This document shows positions 27,039 through 42,239 of a stretch of DNA of 64,000 bases, piece by piece (positions within the stretch are counted from its first letter, which is position 1; each line of letters opens with the position of its first letter). A program made the translations under genes and the position numbers. The notes beneath the pieces were generated by a model. That model was not told the DNA's origin. It searched no databases and saw nothing but the letters and a program-made list of their open reading frames with translations. This DNA comes from Eutrigla gurnardus. Taxonomy: Eukaryota > Chordata > Actinopteri > Perciformes > Triglidae. The DNA lies in contig OY741271.1 of assembly GCA_963514095.1 (NCBI GenBank), forward strand, positions 5,976,976 to 6,040,975. The letters run 5' to 3'.

Positions 27039-29160
27039 GCTGGCCCCTTGCCTTCCACTCATCCCCATCCAGCCCCAAAAGACTGTACGGCCTTGAGATC
27101 AAACGTAACCTTTGTCCATAATCCATCCAGGGACCCAGGAAATAGGTCATGTTCAAAAATATCCTTTCCACTGTGGTGCTAAAATCAGCCTGCTTAATTT
27201 TCCACAATTGTATCTGAATTTGTATTTATTTATTTGCAGTCACAAGCAAAGAAGCATTTTCTTTCCAAACATTCTGATATAGGACTAAGACCACATACCG
27301 TATATCCAGTAGGAACAGTGTGATTTCTGGTGTTGCCCTGACAATCTGTCAAACTGTTTTTACCCCATGTCCATTTGGTCACCATTATAAATGTTAAACC
27401 ACATACTGTCGCAGTAGTGTCAAGGCTATTTCACACAGCCTTGACACTGACCCCTCGGCTGTGGGAAACTTTAGCCCAGAGAGAGCAAACCCGAGAGGTG
27501 AAAGTAGCTGAGTTTGCTTATCTGTGAGCACAAAAGAATACACACATGAACACGCACAGACAGCAATGTTGTGTTACATGAGACCACGGCCTTAAAATAG
27601 GTTTTCTGGAATCGCATAGGGAATCCTGATTGGTGGAGTCTGAGTGGGGGGTCAAACGAGGGAATGGCCAGTGAATGTTTTGGGAATGCATCCATCATGC
27701 AGGCCCAGCGCTCTTATCACACACGTACAGTATCAGTGTAAACTGTTCAATCAATATTATCTTAAAGGAATAGTTCACCATTTTGGAGGATGCGCTTACT
27801 CACTTTCTTATCGAGAGTTAAATTAGGAGACCGTCATGTCAATATGGTAAATATGATGCTGCAGCTGGTTAACTAAGCACTATGCTATGCTAACAAGCTG
27901 CTGGCTGCCACTTCATATTTGATTTATTTACATACTTTATATTTTTCAAACAATGGTGATATGTGGTGGATCCCACAACTCAAGCCAGTTTCAAGAGTCT
28001 TGTGTGAAACAGAAATGTGTTTTAAAAGCTGCCTGGAGCGGGAAAGAAAATTTAAAAATCTGAAGCACACACCAGGTGAACTAAAACCAAATTCCCTCTT
28101 TGTCCCAAAGGAAAAGGTCCTTGTGTATATATATCTCTTACATAAGAGCATGTTTGAGTCTCTGTTGATTGTATTTCAAGAGGATCATGTGGACACGTGG
28201 ATGTTTACAGGCTAAATACAGTATATGACAGACAGTCAACTGAGAATAGGCACTGGGGCTGTGAATTTGGGTCTTTTAAGCCAGGACGATCCCTTCCCAA
28301 CTCCATACTCCATACATTCCCCCTTTGTGCCTTAAAGTCAACTGCCCACAACAAAACAAAAGCCAGGAAGTAACCCCTGTATTCCTCTGATCTCATCAAC
28401 CTCAGCAGATGAGAGGGGTGGGCAGACATGCTCAACCTGGAATCGCTTCCATTTATCCAGGATCACTCAGGCCACTGTTAATTCTATAGGACTCCAGTAT
28501 GTAAATATGTGTGCGTTTTCTTGTAGGTGTACATTATTTGTGGTTGATGTGATAGTACTATTTAACATGCTGTGTGTAGACAGAGGCTTGCAGTAGTTGT
28601 ACAATGTTAATGTAGTCATTACAGTGTTTGCAATAGTCAAAGCGAATCCATACAACTAAAAGAGCTTCTTAATGTGCCTTTCTTTGATAACGAGCTATTT
28701 TTGAACAACAGGCTGTGGGAACGTAGCAGATGATCATAGTGAAATTGTACATATGTCTGTAGAGTTGGACTGCAGTTAGTTGTCACACACATTCGACTTG
28801 CCATTATTTTTTTGGTGTGTTTCAAAGTGTTGCTCTCGACTGTCTTCTCTGCCAAGAGAGCTGAAATGCTGAAAGCAACAATGTCTTCTGCCAACTATTT
28901 CAAAATCTCTTGGTCTTTTTTTTTTTTTTTACATTTCAATGTAACGTGACAACAGTTTAGTGCAACTCAATCCACAACGTTGTTGCTGTGTTTATCTATT
29001 TGTTTGAGCAAATCTGGAGATGTAATGTACTGTGCACATAATGAGACACTGTGTACACAGTCGAGTCTTTCGTAGTTGTGTGTTAATTTATTTTAATACC
29101 ATTCCAGGCTTCTCAGGAAGATAGTTGTTTAAGTTTAATAAAGCTTTGAAAATTTTACAG
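27039..29160 (+). other. tspan2 3' UTR (predicted)
   Basis: About 2.1 kb from the tspan2 stop to the first good poly(A) signal, AATAAA at 29137-29142, followed by T/G-rich sequence. No other gene is seen in between. At about 27765-27905 the UTR carries a repeat-like segment (TTAAAGGAATAGTTCACCATTT, then a CTTTCTTATCGAGAGTTA stretch and AAATATGATGCTGCAGC) that resembles a common fish interspersed repeat. Mammalian TSPAN2 also has a long 3' UTR. Confidence 0.6.
29137..29142 (+). terminator. tspan2 poly(A) signal
   Basis: Canonical AATAAA, 2.1 kb after the stop codon, followed by TTTGCTGTGTCATATTTG as a plausible downstream element. Confidence 0.65.
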
Positions 29161-31912
29161 TTTGCTGTGTCATATTTGATCACAGATGTTTACATTTTCT
29201 GATGGCCTTTCGGTTAATAGTTATTTCCTGTGGTAAACTCTTTCACAGGTATTGACCCAAGTCCAGATTATTAACTAGTAAAGGGATGTGACTGTTCAAT
29301 TAGCATGTTAAGTGGGTTATTTGAAGGACTTTGCTTGGCAACAAATAATCATGGTCTTTGGCAAAAAGCTTTTGGGAGCATTTTCATAATTTTTTCCAAT
29401 TCTGACATGTAACTTGATTCTGAAATGTTTCTCTTGTCACCAGAGACATTTCTAAATCATATCTCCATCATCACACACACAGCATTAGTAACACACTGGC
29501 TCAGTCCACACACTCAGTTCTTTGCCATTCTGAAATAAAACCTCCACACCTCACCAGGCTGATACTTTTATCGGATATTATGTGAAAATGGTGTTTTAGT
29601 TATGTTCAACATTAAGGTTTAAAGGTTTAAAGGGAGACTTTTACTCAAAAACAAAACACTTTAAATGTTTTGTAATTGAACATAAAAAATGCATCCTGAG
29701 CACAAATATCAGTTAAATCTGTAGTAGATGTCCTAGTAGTGTATACTGTAGTTGTAGGTATACATTTAGGAGGAATTTCATGATTTGCTGCTCATAAATA
29801 TAAAGTATGAGAAATAGTGTGCTAGAGATCTAAGAATGAGTTATATTTGGCTTTAATGCAGCTTGTGAATAATCATAATAATCTATGTAGACATTTATAA
29901 GATTTAACAAGATTTTACAAACACATTCAAACAGATGAAGTTATTACAGTATAAAGTGATTTAGTATTTCTTCTCAGTTGATTGGATTTAAAATCCCCTG
30001 TTATTTAATAGGTTTCCAGGTTTAGTTGCATGAGTTTCATGCAAGAGTTTCACCTTTCTGCACTTGAGCTGGAAGGACAGCTGAATATTAAGTTATGCTT
30101 GTGATGTGACAGAGGGCCCAGGACTCCCCAGTGTAGAGTTACCTCAATGCTGCTGCGTTAGCATTTTTACTGCCACAAACATATCCATGCCAGTACACGT
30201 GTAGAGGAGCAGGATAACACCTTTCAAGATTGCATCAGAAAACGTTTTACACCGTCTACAGCCAACCTGTTGCTGTTTCCAACAGCCCTACCTGAGAATG
30301 CACGACTGAATATGCAATTCTTTGGGCTACACACACCCCACAAATAACACAAAAGTAAACACTGCATTCATAAATCATACATAATTTATTCAGCGTTAGA
30401 AATCTGTATTTACATGCATAATTCTAAAATTATGAAAAATAAATCTTCTCAACTGGTTGAAACACTTTTAACACTCTCAATTTGAGTTAAACTTGGCAAA
30501 GTTTGAGAAAATTGAAAGAAATCCATGATACATATTTACAAAAGACTGTTTGGACCATGAAGTGCCCAAAATAGCACTCTGTTCTGCTTCTAAATACCTA
30601 ACATGTTGTAACATCCTCTGAAAAGACAACCTGACCAGTGATGGACAACCATGGTCAATTAAGAGAAAGTGGCTATGTGTAGGTCAAGTTGCACCTTTTC
30701 CAGAAGACTTGGTCCCAAAAGCACATCAAAGCCCATTGATAAAGACTAGTTCACCACCATCTATTCTGACTCACTCAGGTAGACTGTGGGTATAAGCCCG
30801 CTATCGGCCGCCTATTTCAGTCAGCATTCTCCTCTCATTACACCCTTATTTTGCAAGGGCATCGTCGCTGTATCCTGTGCTTAGCACCGCCCAAGACCAT
30901 TATGATTGGTTTAAAGAAACGCAAACTAGCCAGTGAGTTTCCCCCTAATGGCGGAAGGATAATGTGTGGAGCCAAACCTTTCTTTAGGGCTTACAGCACT
31001 GTGGAAATAGGTCTGGAGAGACTAACCACCATCAAACAACATTTTACTTCTCCACAAAATCAGGGGTCTACAAAGTTAACTGCAGAAGGCCTTGTTGAGC
31101 CACGGACATAAAACTTGCATGTTAGATAAACAGAGGTGTGTATGGTGCCACGCAGTGATTGCCCACCGTACCCATTAAAAACCTCCGAACACCTCAACCA
31201 TAAAATAAATACTACACGGCACCAATGGCCGGCTACATTCTAATGACCAACTATAAAGCATTGTAGATAAAGAGAATGGGGAAACTAAGAAATACACCAC
31301 AGCACCACTGTATGGCATACTATAAAATGAAATATCTGCTTTGCATACATAGACAGGGATCAACATCAATGGCCCAGTTTCACAATCCTTTATTAAGGCT
31401 ATTTAAGTAGTGTTTAAATAGTCTGTTTTTGTTACTGCTTAGTCGATATGTCCTCAAACTATAAGGTTTGCAACAACATGTAACAGCCATTATAACTGGA
31501 CTCTTCAGAATGGGGCAGAGAGAGTGGATATACAGGTTAGGGTTACAGTGAAGATCTATGGGGTATATTTAGGGATACAAGATAAATCTAAGAAAACACA
31601 GGTTTGGTAACACAGGCCTAGGGTCTGAGTGAAATGGTGATCAATTTTGGACCATCAAATGTTCTCACAATAGGCTCCACTGAAGCCCATATGGGCATGT
31701 TCGAATCTCTTAAATAAGAGAGTCATGCTAAAGGCATAATTTGAAACCATTTTGTAAGAAAATGGCATCTTTCTGGTCCCTTTAGCGTTTAACTCTGAAA
31801 GTCTCCAACAATAAAAAGGTACACATTAGTAGAGAGCTGGGTCCGTGGCTATGCCCAGAGCACAGTTCCCTGTAAATTAATAAGGTGGCAGAGAGACTAG
31901 GAAACAGCTTAT
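29161..31912. other. tspan2 to carrier-gene interval, no gene seen
   Basis: AT-rich sequence between the converging 3' ends of tspan2 (plus) and the carrier gene (minus). The segment at about 30880-31025 (GCCCAAGACCATTATGATTGG, then GTTTAAAGAAACGC and a TGTGTGGAGCCAAACC stretch) resembles a widespread fish repeat, so the 86-codon open frame there is not a gene. The 3' UTR of the carrier gene must occupy part of 31400-31912; its poly(A) site was not assigned. Confidence 0.55.
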
Positions 31913-36418
<4,506 letters not shown>

Positions 36419-36451
36419 GATTCTCGGTTGTTGTGAGTGCAGAAGTTGGGT

Positions 36452-37600
36452 CTGCACAAACGAGGAGGCCGCAGAGGGAGAGCAGGCTTAGAGGTCCCTA
36501 AGAGACACTAAACAAGGCAGGAGTAGAAAGTAGCTCAGCGTTATATATAGAGATAGGCAAGTCCAGCCCCGGAGATCTGGGGATAAATTCTACATTACTC
36601 TCCACCCACTGAACCGCCAGCCAAGAAATGGAGCCGGGGTCAGTCATCACCGAAATCAACCCACAAGCTATGTAGCTTCCAAGGATAAACCTAACCTGTG
36701 AGGGAATCAGTTTATGTTGCCAACAGGTCCACAGCATGATCACACAATGATTTACATTCATGGAGTGAAAAAATGATTTTAATATAAAAGCCAAATGGTC
36801 AATAAAGAAACACATCTACACTAGAAATAATAATAATAATAATAGATCTTCTTTTTGCGTCTATAACATGTCTGTCAGTTTGAGCACCCCGAGTGGTCCT
36901 TTTGTTGGACAAAGTGATTCTGTATTCTATGTGTTGGGACTGTAGGGCTCAACTATGATAAAGACGTGAATAAAACAAGAACTAGGTATGCTGAGGAAAC
37001 ATACCAGTGGGGATTAAGTTAATGAATAATGATTAATGTACACAACTATCTGTGTGTTGTATGTTGGACACAGCAGTACTGTTTGCATGCACTTCATGCC
37101 AATAAATAGGAAGGAAACCTGTCCAGGTTTATATTATTATTATATTCAGGTTTCCTATGTGACTCGTAGTGGATGGAACTACATAGTCCAGCTATAATTG
37201 ACTGTTTCATATTTTACACTATAAGAAGAAACACGATTATGAAGACCTAAACATTGAGATAAAGCTGCAGAACATTTAGTGATTAAAAAGAAATAGAATT
37301 GAAAATGGTTCATGTTTGGAATAGTAATTTTTTACACTGTGTTACTCTGTAGACATGAAGAGATGAGCAAAATATAAAGTATATTTGGTCCAGAATAAAA
37401 GAGTGAAGTTGTCACGGCACACCAGCCATGACCCTGGCCTCCTTCAGGGTATGTGTGTGAATGTAGTTTTTGTATTTTTCTCCCTTTTGGTGTCCCTGCT
37501 GTGTGCTTGGTGTGTTTTGGTTTGGTGTCCGTCTCTACGTTCTGCTTTCTCCCGCATGATCCGGAAGCCACTGGTGGGCGTGGTCACTGGAGTCAAGAAA
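36452..37600. other. Upstream flank of the carrier gene, nothing clear
   Basis: The first non-coding exon and promoter of the carrier gene should lie here (a splice acceptor reading TTTGTGCAG on the minus strand ends near 36452), but no promoter motif stands out. No coding exon is seen. Confidence 0.45.
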
Positions 37601-37604
37601 TTAG

Positions 37605-38414
37605 GGGTGCAGTCGAATAGTCTTTTTTGCTTAGGAAGGTTCCTAACTGAAGAAGTGACCCGGAAGTAAACAAGTGGCCGCCATGATAAGAGCTGTTCGA
37701 ATTCTCTAAATGCATAGGAAAGGAGCTCCAATGCTTCCTTTCAGAGCTCCTTTAGCATAGGATGCAACGGACCTTCCTATGCGAAAGGAAAGGAGATTAC
37801 GCCGACCCACAATTCTTTGCGAGAGCAACATTTAAAGTGCCGCACACCTCGGCCGTTAATGAAAACAAACGATATGTGCATTTACATATTTAACAATGAC
37901 TTTCATGCAGACATATAGTAATTGGAATAGTGATGATAAATGTGTGTGGACAGTGATAATAATTTAATTATATTTTTATTTATTTCAATCATGTTACAAA
38001 CTTGACAAAAACGAAACTAAAACCACAAATGAAAAGTAAATAAAACAACGGTCAAACAGAAAGGAGGAGCTGCTGGACCTGAAGCCGGTCAGTGAACCAG
38101 CTGTTTATAAAACCAACATGTGGAGAAGTGGACGATGCGCTTTTTGTAGTCCAATATTGTAGTTTCTCCAGTGCAAACGCACGTCAATCGCAGGTGCCGA
38201 TCATCAGCTGTCAATCATCAGCGGCCGCGTTATAATGACGTAGCTTAGTGAAAGTCCGGTCGGATTCTCTGAGCACCGCGGTCGACTATTCCTAAGTCCT
38301 TTTGAGTTCTCCTATCGCCTTTCCTTAACCGTTTTAACGTTTTCCCCAGAGGTCAAGGAATAGGAGATAGGAATAGGAGTTAGGACCTTATTTTTTGACT
38401 ATTCGACTGCACCC
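37605..38414. mobile_element. Non-autonomous Harbinger-like element
   Basis: About 810 bp with 18-bp inverted ends (GGGTGCAGTCGAATAGTC on the left and its exact reverse complement on the right), flanked by TAG at 37602-37604 and 38415-38417. A 3-bp target duplication fits PIF/Harbinger. No transposase frame is present. Confidence 0.75.
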
Positions 38415-38417
38415 TAG

Positions 38418-38938
38418 GTCCTAACTCCTATTCCTTGACCTCTGGGGAAAACGTCACATGGTTAAGGAAAGGTGATAGGAGAACTCAAAAGGATTCAGGA
38501 AAAGTCGACCGTGGTGCTCACAGAATCCGACCGGACTTTCATTAAGCTACGTCATTATAACGCTGCTGATGATTGACAGCTGATGATCGACACCAGCGAT
38601 TGACGTGGGTCTGCGGTGGCGAAACTACAATAATGGACTACAAAAAGCGCGTCCACTTCTCCACATGTTGGTTTTATAAACAGCTGGTTCACTGACCGGC
38701 TTCAGTTCCAGCAGCTCCTCCTTCCTGTTTGACCGTTGCTGTATTCATGTAATCATCAGCGGTCGTTATAATGACGTAACTTAGTGAAAGTCTGGTCGGA
38801 TTCTCTGAGCACCACGGTCGACTTTTCCTGAATCCTTTTTGAGTTCTCCTTCCAACTTATCTTAACTCCATGACGTTTTCTCCAAAAGGTCAAGGAATAG
38901 GAGTTAGGACCTTATTTTTTGACTATTCGACTGCAACC
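38418..38938. mobile_element. Partial inverted and direct copies of the Harbinger-like element
   Basis: Bases 38418-38745 are an inverted copy of about 38060-38400, so the two form a long palindrome. Bases 38746-38938 then repeat about 38210-38414 in direct orientation, ending in GACTATTCGACTGCAACC, a one-mismatch version of the element's right end. Confidence 0.75.
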
Positions 38939-39077
38939 AGTGTCTTCATCCGCCACTTTGACTTGGTAAAACACAGATTTTACGTCAAACATAAAGACAA
39001 TGGGTTCCTGTCTGAATCTTAGGAGCATTACTATTAAAGAACTTGTACGGTTCAGCCACTGCAATTCAAGGAATTTC

Positions 39078-39093
39078 GGGGGGGGGGGGGGGG
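39078..39093. repeat. 16-base G run
   Basis: Sixteen G residues followed by a short GT tract. Confidence 0.95.
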
Positions 39094-39119
39094 TTTGTGT
39101 GTGTGCGTGCCTGTGTGTG

Positions 39120-40590
39120 TTTTGTTGGAGTACCGTTCGGCTACGGCCGCCACAGCTTTCTGTATCCCTTTTAGTGTCTGATTTTTATCACGTGTGTATA
39201 TGAAAAAGTGTGACCTGTTTTCCAAGTAACTTGTAGTGGTGTTTATTACTGGAGAAGTGTGGCATTGACAATTATTATTGTAGTGTTGAATTGATGACTT
39301 GATGAAATATAGCCTGCTGTGACCGATTACCTATTCACGTGTGCTTTTACTTAATTACTCGGACCTATTGTGGTTATTTAAAGGTGTGTGTTGCTGGTTG
39401 GTGGTGGTATGGTGCTTTGACTGACCTGACCGGGTTAATTAAAGGTGGTGGCAGCAATATTCGCGGGTCACCGTGGGTAGAGTAACTAGGCGCTAAACTT
39501 TATTACAATACTCTTCACATGAGCCACTGACAACCCACCCCAGTAGGGTTCTAATGGCAAAAGGTCTTCGCCTTGGCTGCTAACAATATCACAAGGTTCC
39601 AGCAACGTTGACGTGTTAGTACCAATTAAAAACCATTTCAGGGATGTCAATGTGATCGAGGTAGGGCAACTTCATTGTCCTTTTTGATGATATTTGCTAC
39701 TTTTTGTTAGACTGTGGTACCTTTTTCCATTAAGGCTTGATATTTCCAGTTTGTATAAAATGTACGTCGAAATTGTTCTCCTCTGGCTCATCGATATTAA
39801 ACATATATTTGTTTTTTTTCCAAGTCAGGTTCAGCTTTAGCATCAGAGGTTTATAGCAGAATGTAGATGTTGATCCATTGTCAATACATGACACTCACAT
39901 TCATCACTTGCTTCATTGCATCATTTTGGTCAGCCCTCCACACAAATGTGTTCAATTTCCTTTCTCCAAGGTCCCTCACTGGCCATAACCAGAAACTGCA
40001 GGTTTGGTCCATTTTTTTACTTGATAACAGGTAGAAATATAGCGTGTTAACAGCAAAAACCTACGTCTTAACAAGTATTTAGCAGACATTATCTGTGCTT
40101 TCTGCATTCTATACCAGAGACGTCTGGTATAGAATGCACATTGTGACATTGTGGCCACATGTCCTGTTCATTTAACAAGCTATTTCTGGGCTACAGTAAG
40201 CTATACTGGCAAGTCCATGGAAAATAAACACATAGGAGTTACACCTGTGGCTTTGAGACGTAAGAACAAGGATGTATACCCAGTAACACGCTACATGTAA
40301 ATCCACTCAAATTAACAAAATCATTCTCCTCCCAAACTGAGAAAAGGCACATCAGATGAGACTTTATTGAATATGGAAATAAACATTATTGCTATTGCTG
40401 ATGTATTTCCATAGTCCGTATTACTTATCATTTCAGCAATTTACACAATTTTCACAATAAAGTTGTAAGCTTAATGCATGTTCAATAGTTGTTTTTATTG
40501 TAAAACCTAACAAACTAGAGGAAACAGCATGAACATCTGAGGAGGTCGGATGCGCACAGCAGTATCAACAACAAGCACTGTTCATCAGCA
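39120..40590. other. Interval downstream of tshb, no gene seen
   Basis: No exon recognised. Contains the 16-bp perfect hairpin at 40103-40138 and probably the distal 3' UTR of tshb near its right end; minus-strand AATAAA-type signals (TTTATT read on plus) occur near 40368 and 40493. Confidence 0.45.
40103..40138. repeat. Perfect 16-bp hairpin
   Basis: TGCATTCTATACCAGA at 40103-40118 and its exact reverse complement at 40123-40138, with a GACG loop. Confidence 0.95.
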
Positions 40591-40596
40591 TCGGTT

Positions 40597-40597
<1 letters not shown>

Positions 40598-40673
<76 letters not shown>
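40598..40673. repeat. (GT)38 microsatellite in the tshb 3' UTR
   Basis: Thirty-eight GT units end 20 bases beyond the tshb stop codon, so the tshb mRNA should carry a (CA)38 tract right after its coding end. Confidence 0.95.
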
Positions 40674-40674
<1 letters not shown>

Positions 40675-40692
40675 GCCTGTGTTCGCGTATTG

Positions 40693-41871
40693 TCAGGCTC
40701 CCACAGCGCGCTGCGTCTGGTTCTTCACTCCGCCGAGGGTCATGGTGCATCGGTTATTGGAGATCCGGCTGGTGCGCACACAGTGGTGCGTGCGCGTGTC
40801 GCAGCGCCTGCAGCTGCAGCGATGGGCCGCGGGATAATACAGCTGTGAGTTGACGTCCTGAGGACAGCCCGGCAGATGGGCGGCTCGGTACACCAGGGAG
40901 AGAGGCACACAGCTGCGCTGGATCAGGAAACTCCTCCCAAACCGCCCCCTTAAATTGGTGTCCTGAAAACAAGAGTTGAATTTGCTTTTTTTTATTTGTT
41001 TTTTCACTTCTACCATTTTACAAAGTATGGAGACCCGGCACAGGTATGGGAGACTCCAGCACTTCAATAATGAGGTAGGTCTACTTGTACTGAGTATTTC
41101 AAATGAATGGTACTACATTTCAGAGGGAGATACTTTTTACTCCACTAAATGTATTTATTAGCTTTAGTTACTTGGCAGTCTTATTTGATGTATTATTAAT
41201 ACAAAATATGAAATCAAATAATACATATATTATATGAGCTTAATCTACCCAAATGTATATAGAGTAATTAAAATCAAGCTATCCATCAGTATATATTATA
41301 TATTATATATATATATATATGAGGTTTACCAGCTGTAACATTCAAGTGATGGTTGATGCATCACTCATTGTAATCTAGTGATATCATTTTTAAGGGTCAT
41401 TCTGCAAAATGACTACTTGACTTTGACTTGTAACAGAGTATTTTTTACACAATTTCTACTTTTACTTAAGTCAAAAGTCTGAGTACTTCTACCACTGTTG
41501 AACAAATTTTATGTTTTAGAAGATGCTGAATAAAGTATAGCCTACCATTGCAGTATTTTGCATCAACATTCTTATGTTTTTCACAACATCATAATCATTT
41601 AATCATCATAATCATTTAATCATACACTTTGTTCTAAATATCCCTCCTTTTTGCATGTTTTACAAAAAAACAAAGAGTTTCCATGAACAGTGTGAGAATG
41701 TGTAGTCACCCGTGTGAAACAGTAGCCTTTGCAGATGGTGGTGTTGATGGCCACACACTGGGCACAGTCGTGCCTCTCAATCCATAAGGTATGATTGTTC
41801 AGCATACAGACACACACCGCTCCATTCATCAACGAACACAGCAGCACGCATTTCAACACTGACAAAATCAT
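40693..41871 (-). CDS. tshb: Thyrotropin beta subunit
   Basis: Secreted glycoprotein hormone beta chain that pairs with the common alpha subunit in pituitary thyrotropes. Two coding exons: 41871-41710 (54 codons, exactly as in human TSHB) and 40962-40693 (89 codons plus stop), giving 143 residues. The donor is CGG/GTGACT and the acceptor TTTTCAG/GACACC. Residues 1-20 are a signal peptide. The mature part has twelve cysteines (22, 36, 39, 47, 51 in exon 1 and seven in exon 2), IERHDC, the N-glycosylated AINTTIC, CKGYC in place of the usual CAGY-type motif, FLIQR, LPGCP and the CxCxxC cluster RCSCRRC. The seat-belt and C-terminal part are strongly diverged from other TSHB chains, and the usual CxKP is replaced. 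It lies next to tspan2 in the orientation expected from mammalian gene order, which supports TSHB over LH or FSH beta. It may be a divergent fish tshb paralogue. Confidence 0.88.
41066..41502. mobile_element. hAT-like MITE in the tshb intron
   Basis: Contains CTTTTTACTCCACTAAATGT near the left and CTTTTACTTAAGTC, GAGTACTTCTACCACTG at the right, recognisable as an abundant teleost MITE type that ends CAGTGGTAGAAGTACTC when reversed. The left end and target duplication are not resolved. Confidence 0.6.
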
Positions 41872-42222
41872 GCTGAAAGATGAACATTATAGAAGAACAT
41901 TATAATAAAAAACAATAGATGCACTCAGGAGAATAACATTGAAACGATATCAGTTTGTTAAAGTTCATGCATTACTAAATCCAAGAGAAAAAACACACCT
42001 TAATATATGACCTCCCTATAATTCATGAAATGACAGAGTGTGCATTTAAGTCTTCAGGCTTTGTTTGCGAAGGAAATGACTTCTTATCCAATAAATCTCT
42101 GCTCTCCTTTTCAAATGAGATGATCGGTGTCGGGATTCTTACTCTCGCTGTGTCCACTCAGTCGCCCAACTCTGCTCTTCCTCTCCTTTGTTGATATATG
42201 AAAAGATCAAGGTGTCCATCCT

Positions 42223-42230
42223 CTTTTATA
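42223..42230 (-). promoter_or_regulatory. tshb TATA box
   Basis: TATAAAAG on the minus strand, about 350 bases upstream of the tshb start codon. Glycoprotein hormone beta genes have a short untranslated first exon before the coding start, so transcription would begin near 42195. No pituitary factor sites were assigned with confidence. Confidence 0.6.
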
Positions 42231-42239
42231 CACCCTGAA

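Noticed and set aside
26532..27068. 178-codon open frame on the minus strand
   Set aside because: It is antisense to tspan2 exons 7-8, whose plus-strand frame is clearly conserved; no family motif or splice context on the minus strand.
30851..31111. 86-codon plus-strand open frame
   Set aside because: It overlaps a sequence that resembles a common fish interspersed repeat and shows no protein similarity I recognise.
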